A DNA stretch of 64,000 bases from Isoalcanivorax indicus (lineage in GTDB: Bacteria > Pseudomonadota > Gammaproteobacteria > Pseudomonadales > Alcanivoracaceae): NCBI RefSeq assembly GCF_003259185.1, contig NZ_QGMP01000001.1, positions 682,001 through 746,000 on the forward strand, given 5' to 3'. Every line of letters starts with the position of its first letter. Position 1 is the stretch's first letter. This document shows, in pieces, positions 40,675 to 50,123 of this stretch. A program made the position numbers and the translations under genes. The notes under the pieces were generated by a model that did no database searches, was not told the DNA's origin, and saw only the letters and a program-made list of their open reading frames with translations.

Positions 40675-41733
40675 ATGGTGACCTATCCGTTCCTGACCGA
40701 GGCCTTTCTGGGCGCGCTGGCAGACACTGGGGCGATTGGCCTTGGTACGGGCTGGCGTGATCTGAGCTGGCGCGAGGACGGCGCGTTTTTGCCGTTGTAC
40801 GCGCGCAGTGATTCCCGCGGCGAGTTCGTGTTCGATCAACGTTGGGCCATGGCCTACAGCCAGCATGGCCTGCGCTACTACCCGCGCCTGCTGACGGCCA
40901 TTCCCTTTACCCCTGTGACGGGACCCCGCTGGCGGTTGCCCGAGGGGCGTGAGGCGGCAGACTGGCTGTGGCCGCGTCTGCAGGAGCAGGTCGCGGCCCA
41001 GCAGGCCAGCAGCTGGCATCTGCTGTTTCCCGATGACGCGACCCGCGCCGCCCTGTCGTCCCTGCCTCTGGCGGCGCGCCGGGCCTGCCATTTCCGCTGG
41101 TTCAATCGTGACTACTCGAGTTTCGATGACTTTCTGGCGGCGCTGATGTCACGCAAACGCAAGACGTTGCGCAAGGAGCGGGCACGGATTGCCGAGCAGG
41201 GGCTGACAGTGCAGCGGGCGGTGGGGCAGGCCATCCCGGCGCATTGGTGGGAGGCGTTCTACGAGTGCTATGCCCGTACTTATCTGGTGCGCGGGCAGCG
41301 GCCCTATCTGAGCCCGGCATTCTTTCGGGCGCTGGCCCTGCGCCTGGGGGATCAGTTGATGCTGGCTGCCGCGCTGCCGGGGACGTCGTCCGATGCGCCG
41401 CCGCTGGCCATGGCCCTGTACCTGTTTGATGACGATTGCCTGTACGGGCGCTACTGGGGCGCACGCCAGGACCTGGACGGCCTGCATTTCGAGCTGTGCT
41501 ATTACCAGGGCATCGAGTTTGCCATCGAGCGTGGGCTGGCGGCCTTCGATCCCGGCGTCCAGGGCGAGCACAAGCTGCTGCGCGGTTTCGAGCCGGTCAT
41601 CACCTGGTCGTTGCACTGGCATGCGGACCCGCGGTTCCACGATGCCATAGAGCGCTTCTGTGCCGCCGAGGGCGAGGCGGTCATGGCGTACCGCGACGAA
41701 GCGCTCAACTACCTGCCATACCGGCGCGGCTGA
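40675..41733 (+). CDS. FemAB/GNAT-like protein (DUF482 family)
   Basis: 352 residues. The family signature appears in order: an N-terminal half with VFDQRWAMAYSQHGLRYYPRLLTAIPFTPVTGPR, then HFRWFNRDYSSFDDFLAALMSRKRKTLRKERAR in outline, and the C-terminal ELCYYQGIEFAIERGLAAFDPGVQGEHKL. These are the blocks of DUF482 (often labelled peptidoglycan-biosynthesis FemAB-like or GNAT). The biochemical activity is not established. It is close-coupled to the preceding two genes. Confidence 0.82.
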   Translation: MVTYPFLTEAFLGALADTGAIGLGTGWRDLSWREDGAFLPLYARSDSRGEFVFDQRWAMAYSQHGLRYYPRLLTAIPFTPVTGPRWRLPEGREAADWLWPRLQEQVAAQQASSWHLLFPDDATRAALSSLPLAARRACHFRWFNRDYSSFDDFLAALMSRKRKTLRKERARIAEQGLTVQRAVGQAIPAHWWEAFYECYARTYLVRGQRPYLSPAFFRALALRLGDQLMLAAALPGTSSDAPPLAMALYLFDDDCLYGRYWGARQDLDGLHFELCYYQGIEFAIERGLAAFDPGVQGEHKLLRGFEPVITWSLHWHADPRFHDAIERFCAAEGEAVMAYRDEALNYLPYRRG

Positions 41734-41748
41734 GGCGCATCGGGCCGC

Positions 41749-41779
41749 TTGCCGTGCCCCCGGCAAAGCCCGCTATACT
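41749..41779 (+). promoter_or_regulatory. Candidate promoter of the CFA-like gene
   Basis: TTGCCG (41749-41754) and TATACT (41774-41779) with a 19-base spacer, 93 bases before the ATG. Spacing is long, so moderate to low confidence. Confidence 0.35.
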
Positions 41780-41871
41780 GATGCGGCTGCTGTACGCATC
41801 CGGGCAGTGGCTGCCTGCTGGCGGTCGAGATGCGTGGTGACACTTTCGACATGGACATGTGGGAGGTAACC

Positions 41872-43200
41872 ATGCCGCGTGATACCGCGAGTTCGATCAC
41901 CAGTCGCCGGCGCCAGAATGCGCTGGCGTTGCCCACCGGGTCCGGTGGCAGCAAGGGTGCTGCCCTGGCGCTGGAACGAAAATTACTGGTCTGGCTGCTG
42001 CGTATGGCCGGATCGCCCCCCGTTCGTCTTTGCCTGTGGGATGGCAGCACCGTAGGCCCTGCGCAGGCTGCACATACGCTGACCCTGCGGGATCGTGCCG
42101 CCTTTTACGCCTTGCTGCGTAACCCCAATATGGCTTTTGGTGATCTCTACGCCTGCGGCCGCCTTCAGGTCAGTGGTCGCCTGGATGACTTCCTGACCCT
42201 GCTTTACCCCTGCCTGGAAGCGGGGCGCCAGGCGCAACCCGCCTGGCTGTCGGCGCTGTGGCGCGACAGGGCGCCGCGCGGTGCCAGTGAGCAGGATGCC
42301 CGCCTCAACATTCATCACCATTATGACCTGGGCAATGCCTTCTACCGGCTGTGGCTGGACAGCGCCGCGATGCAATATACCTGCGCCTACTTCGAGCAGC
42401 CGGACTTCACGCTGGAGCAGGCCCAGCTGGCCAAGCTGGAGCATGTCTGCCGCAAGTTGCGCCTGCGTCCCGGGCAGACGGTGATCGAGGCCGGCTGTGG
42501 CTGGGGTGGTCTGGCCCGCTACATGGCGCGCCATTACGGTGTGCGGGTGCAGGCCTTCAATATTTCCAGTGAGCAGATCGCCTGGGCGCGCGAACAGGCC
42601 AGGCGGGAAGGCCTGGACGACCGCGTGACCTATATCGAGGACGACTACCGCAATATCGGCGCGGGCGGGACCGTGTCGCCGCCTTGTGATGCCTTCGTTT
42701 CGGTGGGCATGCTCGAGCATGTGGGGCCGGAAAACTATGCGGCGCTGGCGACCGCGATTCGTCGCGTGCTCGCGCCGACGGGCATCGGGCTGATTCATAC
42801 CATCGGCCGCAACCGGCCGGCACCGATCAATGGCTGGATCGAGCGCCGTATCTTCCCCGGCAGCTATGTGCCCAGTCCGGTGGAACTGATGCGCCTGTTC
42901 GAGGACGGTCACTTTTCGGTGCTGGATATGGAGAACCTGCGTCTGCATTACGCCACGACCCTGCGTCACTGGCATGACCGCTTCCAGGCCCATCGCGAGC
43001 AGATACGGGCGGAGTATGACGACACCTTTGTGCGCGCCTGGGAACTGTACCTCGCCGGTTCCACGGCGGCCTTCCAGACCGGCACGCTGCAGTTGTTCCA
43101 GGTGGTGTTCTCGCCCGCTGAATCGAATGCGGTACCCCGGCACCGTCGGGACCTGTATGCCGGTTCGGCACTGGATTCAGGAGGGGCGCCTCATGACTGA
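41872..43200 (+). CDS. Cyclopropane-fatty-acid-synthase-family SAM methyltransferase
   Basis: 442 residues from ATG 41872, four bases after a perfect GGAGGT. The SAM-binding motif is VIEAGCGWGGLARYMA (about residue 205). CFA landmarks are HHHYDLGNAFYRLWLD, MQYTCAYF, EDDYRN, SVGMLEHVG and HTIGR. It uses SAM to modify phospholipid acyl double bonds, giving cyclopropane, methyl-branched or furan-type products. Coupling to a GGR-like flavoprotein (eight-base overlap) hints at a branched or otherwise reduced product rather than a simple cyclopropane. Confidence 0.88.
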   Translation: MPRDTASSITSRRRQNALALPTGSGGSKGAALALERKLLVWLLRMAGSPPVRLCLWDGSTVGPAQAAHTLTLRDRAAFYALLRNPNMAFGDLYACGRLQVSGRLDDFLTLLYPCLEAGRQAQPAWLSALWRDRAPRGASEQDARLNIHHHYDLGNAFYRLWLDSAAMQYTCAYFEQPDFTLEQAQLAKLEHVCRKLRLRPGQTVIEAGCGWGGLARYMARHYGVRVQAFNISSEQIAWAREQARREGLDDRVTYIEDDYRNIGAGGTVSPPCDAFVSVGMLEHVGPENYAALATAIRRVLAPTGIGLIHTIGRNRPAPINGWIERRIFPGSYVPSPVELMRLFEDGHFSVLDMENLRLHYATTLRHWHDRFQAHREQIRAEYDDTFVRAWELYLAGSTAAFQTGTLQLFQVVFSPAESNAVPRHRRDLYAGSALDSGGAPHD

Positions 43201-44341
43201 GTCTGTGCAGGATCTGCTGATTATCGGTGGCGGGCCGGCTGGCAGTACCCTGGCCCGCGAGATGGCATCGCACGGCTGGCAGGTGCGCGTGCTGGACAAG
43301 GCGTCGTTCCCGCGCGACAAGACCTGTGCTGGCTGGGTGACCCCGGCGGTGCTGGAGGTGCTGGGTATCACCCCGGCGGAGTACGCCCGCGAGGGCAGGG
43401 TGCTGCAACCCATTCACGCGTTCAGCATTGGCCTCATGGGGCAGTCGGCCTGCACCAATGACCATGGCGCAGAGCCGGTCAGCTATGGCATCCGCCGCTT
43501 TGAATTCGATGATTACCTGCTCGCCCGGGCGCCGGTGGACAAGGTGCTCGGTGAGCCGGTGCGGGATATCCGCCGGGAGGGTGATCTGTGGTCGGTGAAC
43601 GGTCGTCATCGGGCGCGCTGGCTGGTGGGGGCGGGCGGGCATTTCTGCCCGGTGGCGCGCTGGCTGGGTGACGGGCCTGGCGGCCACGAATGTGTGGTGG
43701 CTGCCCGGGAGGCGGAGTTTCGCATGACGCCGGAACAGGCGGCGCGCTGCCCGATCCGGGGCGAGTGCCCGGAGCTATGGTTCTGCCGTGACCTGAAGGG
43801 CTATGCCTGGGTGTTCCGCAAGGGGGATTACCTGAATGTGGGCCTGGGACGCGAGGACAATCATCGGCTGGGCGAGCATCTGGAGGCGTTCGTGACCGCG
43901 ATGCAGGCCGAGGGGCGTTTGCCGGAGACGGACGCCCGGCACATCCGCTACAAAGGGCACGCTTACCTGCTTTACGGTCACGCCCAGCGTCCGCTGGTGG
44001 CGCCCGGCGTCTGTCTGATTGGTGATGCGGCGGGGCTGGCCTATACGCAGAGCGGGGAAGGTATCCGGCCAGCGGTGGAATCTGCCCTGATGGCGGCGGA
44101 AGCCTTGAAGCAGGCGACCACCGGCGCGGTGCTGTCCGGTTATGAGGCGGCCTTGCGGGCACGCTTCGGTCGGCGTGGCGATGAGGCGCAGGGGAGTGTG
44201 TCCGAGTGGTTTGTGGCCGATTGGTTGAAGGCCAGGCTGGCAGGACCGCTGATGCGCAGCCCCTGGTTTACCCGGCGGGTCGTGACGGAACGCTGGTTCC
44301 TGCACAGCGACACACCGCCACTGGCCCTGCGCAGTGCCTGA
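43193..44341 (+). CDS. FAD-dependent oxidoreductase, geranylgeranyl-reductase-like
   Basis: 382 residues from ATG 43193, preceded by AGGAGG. Dinucleotide motif LLIIGGGPAGSTLARE at residues 8-23, then VLDKASFPRDKTCAGWVTPAVLE (the region following the FAD ribose contact in GGR-like enzymes), and the C-terminal FAD motif CLIGDAAGLAYTQSGEGI at about residue 280. GGR-like flavoproteins reduce C=C bonds of lipids. It overlaps the CFA-like gene, whose methylated acyl intermediate is a plausible substrate (inference). Confidence 0.8.
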   Translation: MTESVQDLLIIGGGPAGSTLAREMASHGWQVRVLDKASFPRDKTCAGWVTPAVLEVLGITPAEYAREGRVLQPIHAFSIGLMGQSACTNDHGAEPVSYGIRRFEFDDYLLARAPVDKVLGEPVRDIRREGDLWSVNGRHRARWLVGAGGHFCPVARWLGDGPGGHECVVAAREAEFRMTPEQAARCPIRGECPELWFCRDLKGYAWVFRKGDYLNVGLGREDNHRLGEHLEAFVTAMQAEGRLPETDARHIRYKGHAYLLYGHAQRPLVAPGVCLIGDAAGLAYTQSGEGIRPAVESALMAAEALKQATTGAVLSGYEAALRARFGRRGDEAQGSVSEWFVADWLKARLAGPLMRSPWFTRRVVTERWFLHSDTPPLALRSA

Positions 44342-44364
44342 CGGTGGCGAGTGTGGCCGTCAGG
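44337..44364. terminator. Hairpin between convergent genes
   Basis: Perfect eight-base arms CCTGACGG (44337-44344) and CCGTCAGG (44357-44364) with a 12-base loop. It overlaps both convergent stop regions. No T-tract. Confidence 0.4.
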
Positions 44365-44731
44365 CCGCGCGTTCCCGGTGCCGGTCGAAATAGACCAGCG
44401 CCATGGTGATCAGATCGCGTACATCGCTGTCCGGGTGCGCGGGGTCCTTGGGGCCCAGTTCATCCGTGACATCCTCGAAGTCACCGTCCTGCGGGTCTGT
44501 CAGGTCAACAAAGTACTCGAATACGCGGCGATCCTGGGACACCAGGGTGCCGGAAAACACATCCTTGTCGAACAGGCCGATGCACGGGAACACCGCCCGG
44601 GCGATATCAACACCTTTCTCTTGCAGCCACTGCAGCAGGTCACTGCGGGCAATGTGATTGCGACGCACGGACTCCGTGGCCTGGGCGACGGCCTGCCAGG
44701 CGTTGCGTTCGCTGTCTTTCTGGAACTCCAT
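44360..44731 (-). CDS. Hypothetical protein
   Basis: 123 residues, soluble and acidic, no signal peptide. It starts MEFQKDSERNAWQAVAQATESVRRNHIARSDLLQWL in outline and contains an acidic middle (DLTDPQDGDFEDVTDELG). I do not recognise the family. Codon use matches its neighbours, and the ATG at 44731 follows AGGGGGAAC. It is convergent with the GGR-like gene. Confidence 0.6.
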   Translation of the reverse strand: MEFQKDSERNAWQAVAQATESVRRNHIARSDLLQWLQEKGVDIARAVFPCIGLFDKDVFSGTLVSQDRRVFEYFVDLTDPQDGDFEDVTDELGPKDPAHPDSDVRDLITMALVYFDRHRERAA

Positions 44732-44918
44732 ACTGGTTCCCCCTCGTTTCGCTTCCCTGTGTACTGTCTACATCCCGGCTTGTCTTGTGGTAGTGCACAT
44801 CAAGCCCCTGCCTGTCCGACTACCGGGAGGTATTTCCGGATAAGCGGTAGTTTGTCAGATCATGACGTGGCCGGAATTAGGACAATCGCCATGATTCGTG
44901 TAAGCCATGACGTACAAG

Positions 44919-46877
44919 TCAGTCTACATCTGTAAACAGTGGCGGCATCGGGCAATCCAGCAGCGTGCATACGGCTCGCAGCAGTTCTGCCTCGCCGACC
45001 TGCACCCGCTTGTCCGCTAGGACGATATCGGCGCAGGCGTCCACCACAGAGGCTTTCAGCAAGGGCATCAAGCCAGCCAGTTCCTCCAGTGCAGGTGCCA
45101 GGCGGGCCAGATTGCACGACGCCCGCGGCAGCAAGGTGCTTCCGGGTGGCAGCATCACGGCGCCCACCGCCGCAAACAGGGCGCTGGCCTGCTCATCACG
45201 CTGACCGCTGGCATGCACCATCGCCGAGAGCAGCACGCGCAGCGGCTCACCCACCGCACGCAGGCTGCGGTGACGCACAGGCTGGTTACGGGCCGCTCTG
45301 CGGTGCAGATGATCGCGCAGCAGATGCAGGAGCAGGAATTCAAACAGGGTCATGCGCTGATCGGCGCGGATCAGCGCCTCCAGCCGGCGCAACAAGGCAT
45401 CCTGCTCCGCCTGGGGTCGACGCTTGAGGACCGGAATGGCCATATCCACAAGCGGCAGACGCAGGCGTGTCCCCAGGGCCTGGATGGCGGGCACCAGGGC
45501 GGCCACTGCGGAGGCCTCGTTGTCCGGCAGCCCGAGTGCAGGGATCAGGCTGCCCGGATCGCTGTGACTGACGCTGGCGGCCAACGCGTAAATGATTCGC
45601 TCGGCCCCCTGGCCGTCGTGGACAACGTCCTTGAGCGCGTCCGGTACCGACTCCAGAATCCGGCGGGCGTAGCCCATGTGGGCGGGCGCCACGGTGCCGA
45701 CCTGGCTGGACAGTTTGCTGCCGGGCGCCAGCGCCGGGGCTGCGGCCTGTCCCGCATGTGCGGGGGCAAACCCGACAGGGGCCACGGTTTTGCTGCCAAA
45801 GGCGTCGTCGCTGAACAGGTCTCCCGCCGGGGTGGCGTTGGCCGCACGCACCTGGTCGGCAGCCCGGACCCGGGCCCGGGCGGGCCATTCCGGGCCGATG
45901 GCCGCCAGACGGGCGTCGATATCCGGGTGGGTGGCAAGCCACTGACGTAGCGAGAAACGCAGTGTCGGGGCGAAGCACATGTGGCTCATGTCTTCTGCCT
46001 GCGGGCTGTCGAGAAACGATCCCTCGCTGTTGCGGATACGAATCAGGGCATTGGCGATGCCGGCCGGATTGCGCGTGAATTGCACGGACGAGGCATCGGC
46101 CAGCAACTCGCGCTGGCGCGAGATGGCGGCCTTGATCAAACGGCCGAAGAAGAGCCCGATATAGCCAATGGCGGTCAGAGCCAGACCAAACGCCATGAGG
46201 GCCGCTATGCCGCCGCCATTGCGGCTGTTGCTGCGCACATACAGGCCGCGCCGGGCATTGCTGCGCAGCAGTATCTCGCCCACCTTGCCGATGGCGAGGA
46301 TGCCGGTCAGCACCGCCATCAGACGCAGGTTCAGGCGCATGTCGGCATTGAAGATGTGGCTGAACTCATGGGCAATCACCCCCTGCAGTTCATCCCGGTT
46401 CAGTTGTGTCAGCGTGCCGCGCGTGACCATGACGCTGGATTCGGTGGGCCGAAAACCGGCGACAAAGGCGTTGATGGCCTCTTCCTTGTCGAGCACGAAC
46501 AGCTGCGGTACCGGGATGCCCGAGGCGATCGCCATTTCTTCCACGACATTGATCAGGCGGCGCTCGTCGGCATCGTGGCTGGCCGGGTCGATCTGCCGGG
46601 CGCCCAGCAGGTTGGCCAATGCGGGGCCGCCGCCGCGCAGTTGCCAGAGCCGCACCAGGCTGCCGCCGACGACAACAAGCAGGGTGATGGCAGTGATCCA
46701 GGCGCTGGCCGGGGACAGCAGCCAGCCTGTCAGCGGAACCGGGGCGCCCAGCCACATCAGCCCGGCATAGATCACCAGGTTGACGGCGGCAGCCGTGAGG
46801 AGCACCGCGAGGGCGAAATAGAGCACGAGCAGACCGGTGCGGCGCCTGGCGCGGGCCTGCTGTTCAAAGAAGTTCAT
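44919..46877 (-). CDS. M48-family membrane metalloprotease (HtpX-like core)
   Basis: 652 residues. Two N-terminal membrane helices (about 15-80) precede a zinc protease with the motif VIAHEFSHIFNADMRL (HExxH, about residue 165); two further helices follow (about 180-245) and then the third ligand region RELLADASSVQFTRNP. The C-terminal 300 residues are soluble helical, beyond the HtpX core. Pairing with LemA is a conserved arrangement of these proteases, suggesting envelope protein quality control. It is 17 bases after lemA. Confidence 0.88.
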   Translation of the reverse strand: MNFFEQQARARRRTGLLVLYFALAVLLTAAAVNLVIYAGLMWLGAPVPLTGWLLSPASAWITAITLLVVVGGSLVRLWQLRGGGPALANLLGARQIDPASHDADERRLINVVEEMAIASGIPVPQLFVLDKEEAINAFVAGFRPTESSVMVTRGTLTQLNRDELQGVIAHEFSHIFNADMRLNLRLMAVLTGILAIGKVGEILLRSNARRGLYVRSNSRNGGGIAALMAFGLALTAIGYIGLFFGRLIKAAISRQRELLADASSVQFTRNPAGIANALIRIRNSEGSFLDSPQAEDMSHMCFAPTLRFSLRQWLATHPDIDARLAAIGPEWPARARVRAADQVRAANATPAGDLFSDDAFGSKTVAPVGFAPAHAGQAAAPALAPGSKLSSQVGTVAPAHMGYARRILESVPDALKDVVHDGQGAERIIYALAASVSHSDPGSLIPALGLPDNEASAVAALVPAIQALGTRLRLPLVDMAIPVLKRRPQAEQDALLRRLEALIRADQRMTLFEFLLLHLLRDHLHRRAARNQPVRHRSLRAVGEPLRVLLSAMVHASGQRDEQASALFAAVGAVMLPPGSTLLPRASCNLARLAPALEELAGLMPLLKASVVDACADIVLADKRVQVGEAELLRAVCTLLDCPMPPLFTDVD

Positions 46878-46894
46878 GGTGGCTCAGCCCGGGC

Positions 46895-47485
46895 TCAGAA
46901 GCTGACCTTGGGTGCCTGTCGCGCCTCAGGGTTCTCGATATCCAGCAGGCGTGCGGCGGTGAAGCTGCCGAACAGGCCGGCGATGAAATTGTTCGGGAAT
47001 TGCTCGCGATAGGTGTTGTATTCCATGACCATGTCATTGAACGCCTGGCGGGCGAAGCTGATACGGTTTTCCGTCGAGGTCAGCTCTTCCATCAACTGGC
47101 TCATGGTCTGGTTGGCCTTGAGGTCGGGGTAGTTCTCTGACACCGCAAAAAAGTTGGCCAGCGAGCCGGACAGCATGGTCTCCGCCTGCCCCAGCGCACT
47201 GATGGCGCCCGCATCGTCGGGTTTGGCACGGGCTGCCTGGCGGGCACCCGCAGCGCGGTTGCGCGCTTCGGTCACCTGGGTCAGCGTCTCGCGCTCGTGG
47301 CTCATGTAAGCGCGGGCGGTTTCCACCAGATTGGGCACCAGATCGTGCCGACGTTGCAGCTGCACATCAATTTGCGCAAAGGCGTTCTTGAAGCGGTTCT
47401 TGAGGGCCACCAGGCGATTGTAGATGGCGATGATGAACACCACGATCAACGCCAGTATCCCCAGAAAGATCAGCGTGCCAGTCAT
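46895..47485 (-). CDS. lemA: LemA family protein
   Basis: 196 residues. One N-terminal membrane helix (about 3-22), then the LemA helical domain: YNRLVALKNRFKNAFAQIDVQLQRRHDLVPNLVETA in outline, SENYPDLKANQTMSQLMEELTSTENRISFARQAFND, and the NNFIAGLFG segment. It faces the periplasm. Function is not settled; the association with M48 proteases is recurrent, as here. Confidence 0.93.
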   Translation of the reverse strand: MTGTLIFLGILALIVVFIIAIYNRLVALKNRFKNAFAQIDVQLQRRHDLVPNLVETARAYMSHERETLTQVTEARNRAAGARQAARAKPDDAGAISALGQAETMLSGSLANFFAVSENYPDLKANQTMSQLMEELTSTENRISFARQAFNDMVMEYNTYREQFPNNFIAGLFGSFTAARLLDIENPEARQAPKVSF

Positions 47486-47565
47486 TGTGTGCCTTCCCCG
47501 TATATTTTTATCGGATCAAGACTAGCGCAAGTTGGCCGGGCTGCACAGTGCGCGGTGCGCAGGTT

Positions 47566-48462
47566 TCAACTGCCCGAGATCACCCCGATGGGCAGGTAGT
47601 GATCCACCAGCAGCGCGCCGAACAGCACGAACAGATAGGTGATCGAGTAGCCGAAGGTTTTCATCGGTGTGCGCGGGTCATCGCCGAACCGTAACTGCAT
47701 GGCGTGGAACAGGAAAATGGCACCCAGCACCACGGCAGTCGCCAGATAGATCAGACCGCTCATGCCGGTGAGGTAAGGCAGCAGTGACGTGATTACCAGC
47801 AGGATGGTGTAGTACAACACGCTGCTGCGGGTGAAAGGGATGCCGTGGGTGACCGGCAGCATGGGGATTTCGGCCTTGGCATATTCGTCGCGGCGATGGA
47901 TGGCCAGTGCCCAGAAATGCGGCGGCGTCCAGACGAAAATGATCAGCACCAGCAGCCAGGCATAGGGATGCAGTTCCCCGGCGACCGCGGTCCAGCCCAA
48001 CAGCGGCGGAATGGCGCCAGCCAGACCGCCGATAACAATGTTCTGCGGCGTGGCGCGTTTCAGGTACAGCGTATAGATGAAGGCATAGCCGACAAAGCCG
48101 AACAGGGTCAGCAGCGCGGTCAGGCGATTGACCAGTTGATCCAGCACCAGCATGGACAGCGCTGCCAGCACGATCGCGAAGGCAATGGCAGAACGGGTAT
48201 TGATGCGGCCGGTGACGATGGGGCGCTTCTCGGTGCGCGCCATCATGGCGTCGATCTTCTGGTCCATGATCTGGTTGATGGCGGCTGACGCCATCATCGC
48301 CAGGGCCAGCCCGAGGGTGGCCGGCACGAGTATCGACACCGGCACCATGCCGGGCGGGTCCGTGGCCAGGAACATGCCCGCGACGGCCGTGACCATCAGC
48401 AGCACCACCACGCCGGGCTTGGTCAGGGCCAGATAATCGCGCCAACCTGCCGATTCAGGCAT
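47566..48462 (-). CDS. cyoE: Protoheme IX farnesyltransferase (haem O synthase)
   Basis: 298 residues with about nine membrane helices. The prenyltransferase motif NQIMDQKIDAMMARTEKRPIV (N-x3-D-x3-D, about residue 65 in outline) and the second motif WTPPHFWALAIHRRDEYAKAEIPMLPV are present. It farnesylates haem B to haem O, which CtaA then oxidises to haem A for the cytochrome aa3 centre. Its ATG overlaps the ctaA end by eight bases. Confidence 0.95.
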   Translation of the reverse strand: MPESAGWRDYLALTKPGVVVLLMVTAVAGMFLATDPPGMVPVSILVPATLGLALAMMASAAINQIMDQKIDAMMARTEKRPIVTGRINTRSAIAFAIVLAALSMLVLDQLVNRLTALLTLFGFVGYAFIYTLYLKRATPQNIVIGGLAGAIPPLLGWTAVAGELHPYAWLLVLIIFVWTPPHFWALAIHRRDEYAKAEIPMLPVTHGIPFTRSSVLYYTILLVITSLLPYLTGMSGLIYLATAVVLGAIFLFHAMQLRFGDDPRTPMKTFGYSITYLFVLFGALLVDHYLPIGVISGS

Positions 48463-49498
48463 CTGTCTGTCTCCGTTCCGGTTTGACGTTCACGGCTCTG
48501 AGGAACAGCACCACGGCCACCAACAGCGCAATGGCGCCGAAGTTATGCGCCACAGCGACCTTGAGCGGCACCATGAACACGATATTGCTGACGCCCAGCG
48601 CGAACTGTACCAGTAGCAGCCCCCCTATCACGAGGCCGAAATTGCGGAACAGGGTGCTGCGAGCCCGTCGTAGTACCAGCAGCGCCAGCAGTCCCACCAC
48701 CAGCAGGGTGACGATGGCGCCGAAGCGGTGCATGACATGAATGGTGGTGCGGGCATCGTTCTCCAGCACGCCGAACTCGTAATCCTCACCGTCATGGTCA
48801 TGGCCAAAGAAGGTAAAGGCATCACTGAAGTTGAGATGGTCGCGCCACCCCTGCTCACAAATCGGCAGCTCGGTGCAGACCACAGCGGCGTAGTTGGCGG
48901 TGGTCCAGCCGCCGAGCGCACTCTGCAGCATGACGACGGCCAGAGCGGCGATGCCCAGCGGTTTCAGCACGCGCACATCGCAGTCATTGCGGAACTGGGG
49001 CCAGTCATACAGGCGAGCCGTGTGCCAGCACAACAGGATGGCCGTGGTGAAACCGCCCATCAGATGCAGCATCACGATGGTGGGTTGCAAGCCCATGGTG
49101 ACCGTCCATTTGCCCAGGATCCCCTGGGCGATGACCAGCACCAGCAGCACAGTGGGCAGGCCGGTACGCTGCTGCGGGTGAGCACGATTGCGCCAGGCCA
49201 GCACCGTCATGATCAGGATCAGCAACCCCAGCGCGCTGGCAAAGTAGCGATGCACCATTTCAGGAATGGTCTTGAACGCGTCGCGATAGGTGCCGGGTTC
49301 CACCTCATTGGTGCCCGCCACGTAAGCGTGCGCCTTGCGCACATCCATATGGCCGTAGCAGCCTGGCCAGTCCGGACAGCCCAGACCGGCATCGGTCAGG
49401 CGAGTCCATGCGCCCAGGATAATGACGGTGGCGACCATCAGTACGGAAGCCACGGCGAGACGGCGTTGCCAGATCAACGAACGATTCACAGTCGACAT
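48455..49498 (-). CDS. ctaA: Haem A synthase
   Basis: 347 residues, about eight membrane helices. CtaA/Cox15 landmarks: WTRLTDAGLGCPDWPGCYG near the N-terminus, MVHRYFASALGLL and MLHLMGGFTTAILL with haem-ligand histidines, and IHVMHRFGAIVTLL in the second half. It converts haem O to haem A. It lies in the order SURF1 - hypothetical - ctaA - cyoE. Confidence 0.95.
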   Translation of the reverse strand: MSTVNRSLIWQRRLAVASVLMVATVIILGAWTRLTDAGLGCPDWPGCYGHMDVRKAHAYVAGTNEVEPGTYRDAFKTIPEMVHRYFASALGLLILIMTVLAWRNRAHPQQRTGLPTVLLVLVIAQGILGKWTVTMGLQPTIVMLHLMGGFTTAILLCWHTARLYDWPQFRNDCDVRVLKPLGIAALAVVMLQSALGGWTTANYAAVVCTELPICEQGWRDHLNFSDAFTFFGHDHDGEDYEFGVLENDARTTIHVMHRFGAIVTLLVVGLLALLVLRRARSTLFRNFGLVIGGLLLVQFALGVSNIVFMVPLKVAVAHNFGAIALLVAVVLFLRAVNVKPERRQTDA

Positions 49499-49504
49499 AC
49501 AGGG

Positions 49505-50116
49505 TTACCCTACCAGTGAGCCTTTCAGGGTGCGCTTGAGATCATCACGGATCTTGTCCGCCTCCAGCAGCACGGCATCCATGTCTTCATGGGTGGGGTA
49601 CCACATGAAGATCATGCCGTCCGGGCTGATCAGGAAGATATGATGACTGGCGCTGTCGGAACTGCTTTCCATCGCGGGGGGCAGCAGGGTGTCGATCTTG
49701 TCGGCGGGGCCGTCGATCTCCACCATGCCGGCGACATTCTCGTCCAGGAATGCGCGCAACTCGGCGTTCGGGGGGGCGGTATGAATGATGAGGCGGCTGA
49801 CGCGTGAGGCGTCGCGATCCAGCGATCGCTCCAACTGACGCATCAGGTAGAAAAGACCGTTCTTGCAGGCGGTATCGCAGGTGCCATCCGCGATGTAACC
49901 CAGCCACCACTGACCACGGGTGTCCTTGTTCGTGTACGGCGCGCCGTCACGGGTCAGCCCCAGATCATCGATGTCGACGTGGGGCACGATCAGGGTGCCC
50001 TGGTTCAGTTTGGGCAGCTCATCGACATTGATCAGGAAGCGCCCTGTCACGAAAAAGGCGATGAAAACGCCGAAGATCAGCCCCAGTATTATGAAGTTCT
50101 TGGTCCGTTCCTGCAT
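49505..50116 (-). CDS. Oxidase-cluster membrane-anchored protein, thioredoxin/SCO-like
   Basis: 203 residues from ATG 50116 (an ATG at 50131 inside the SURF1 end is an alternative; neither has a strong ribosome site). One N-terminal helix (about 8-26), then a soluble domain with a C-x3-C motif (TCDTACKNGLFYLMRQL), placed like the SCO copper motif, and FLISPDGMIFMWYPTHED at the end. Lying between SURF1 and ctaA, it probably helps oxidase assembly. No published function is known to me. Confidence 0.72.
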   Translation of the reverse strand: MQERTKNFIILGLIFGVFIAFFVTGRFLINVDELPKLNQGTLIVPHVDIDDLGLTRDGAPYTNKDTRGQWWLGYIADGTCDTACKNGLFYLMRQLERSLDRDASRVSRLIIHTAPPNAELRAFLDENVAGMVEIDGPADKIDTLLPPAMESSSDSASHHIFLISPDGMIFMWYPTHEDMDAVLLEADKIRDDLKRTLKGSLVG

Positions 50117-50123
50117 GATTGAC

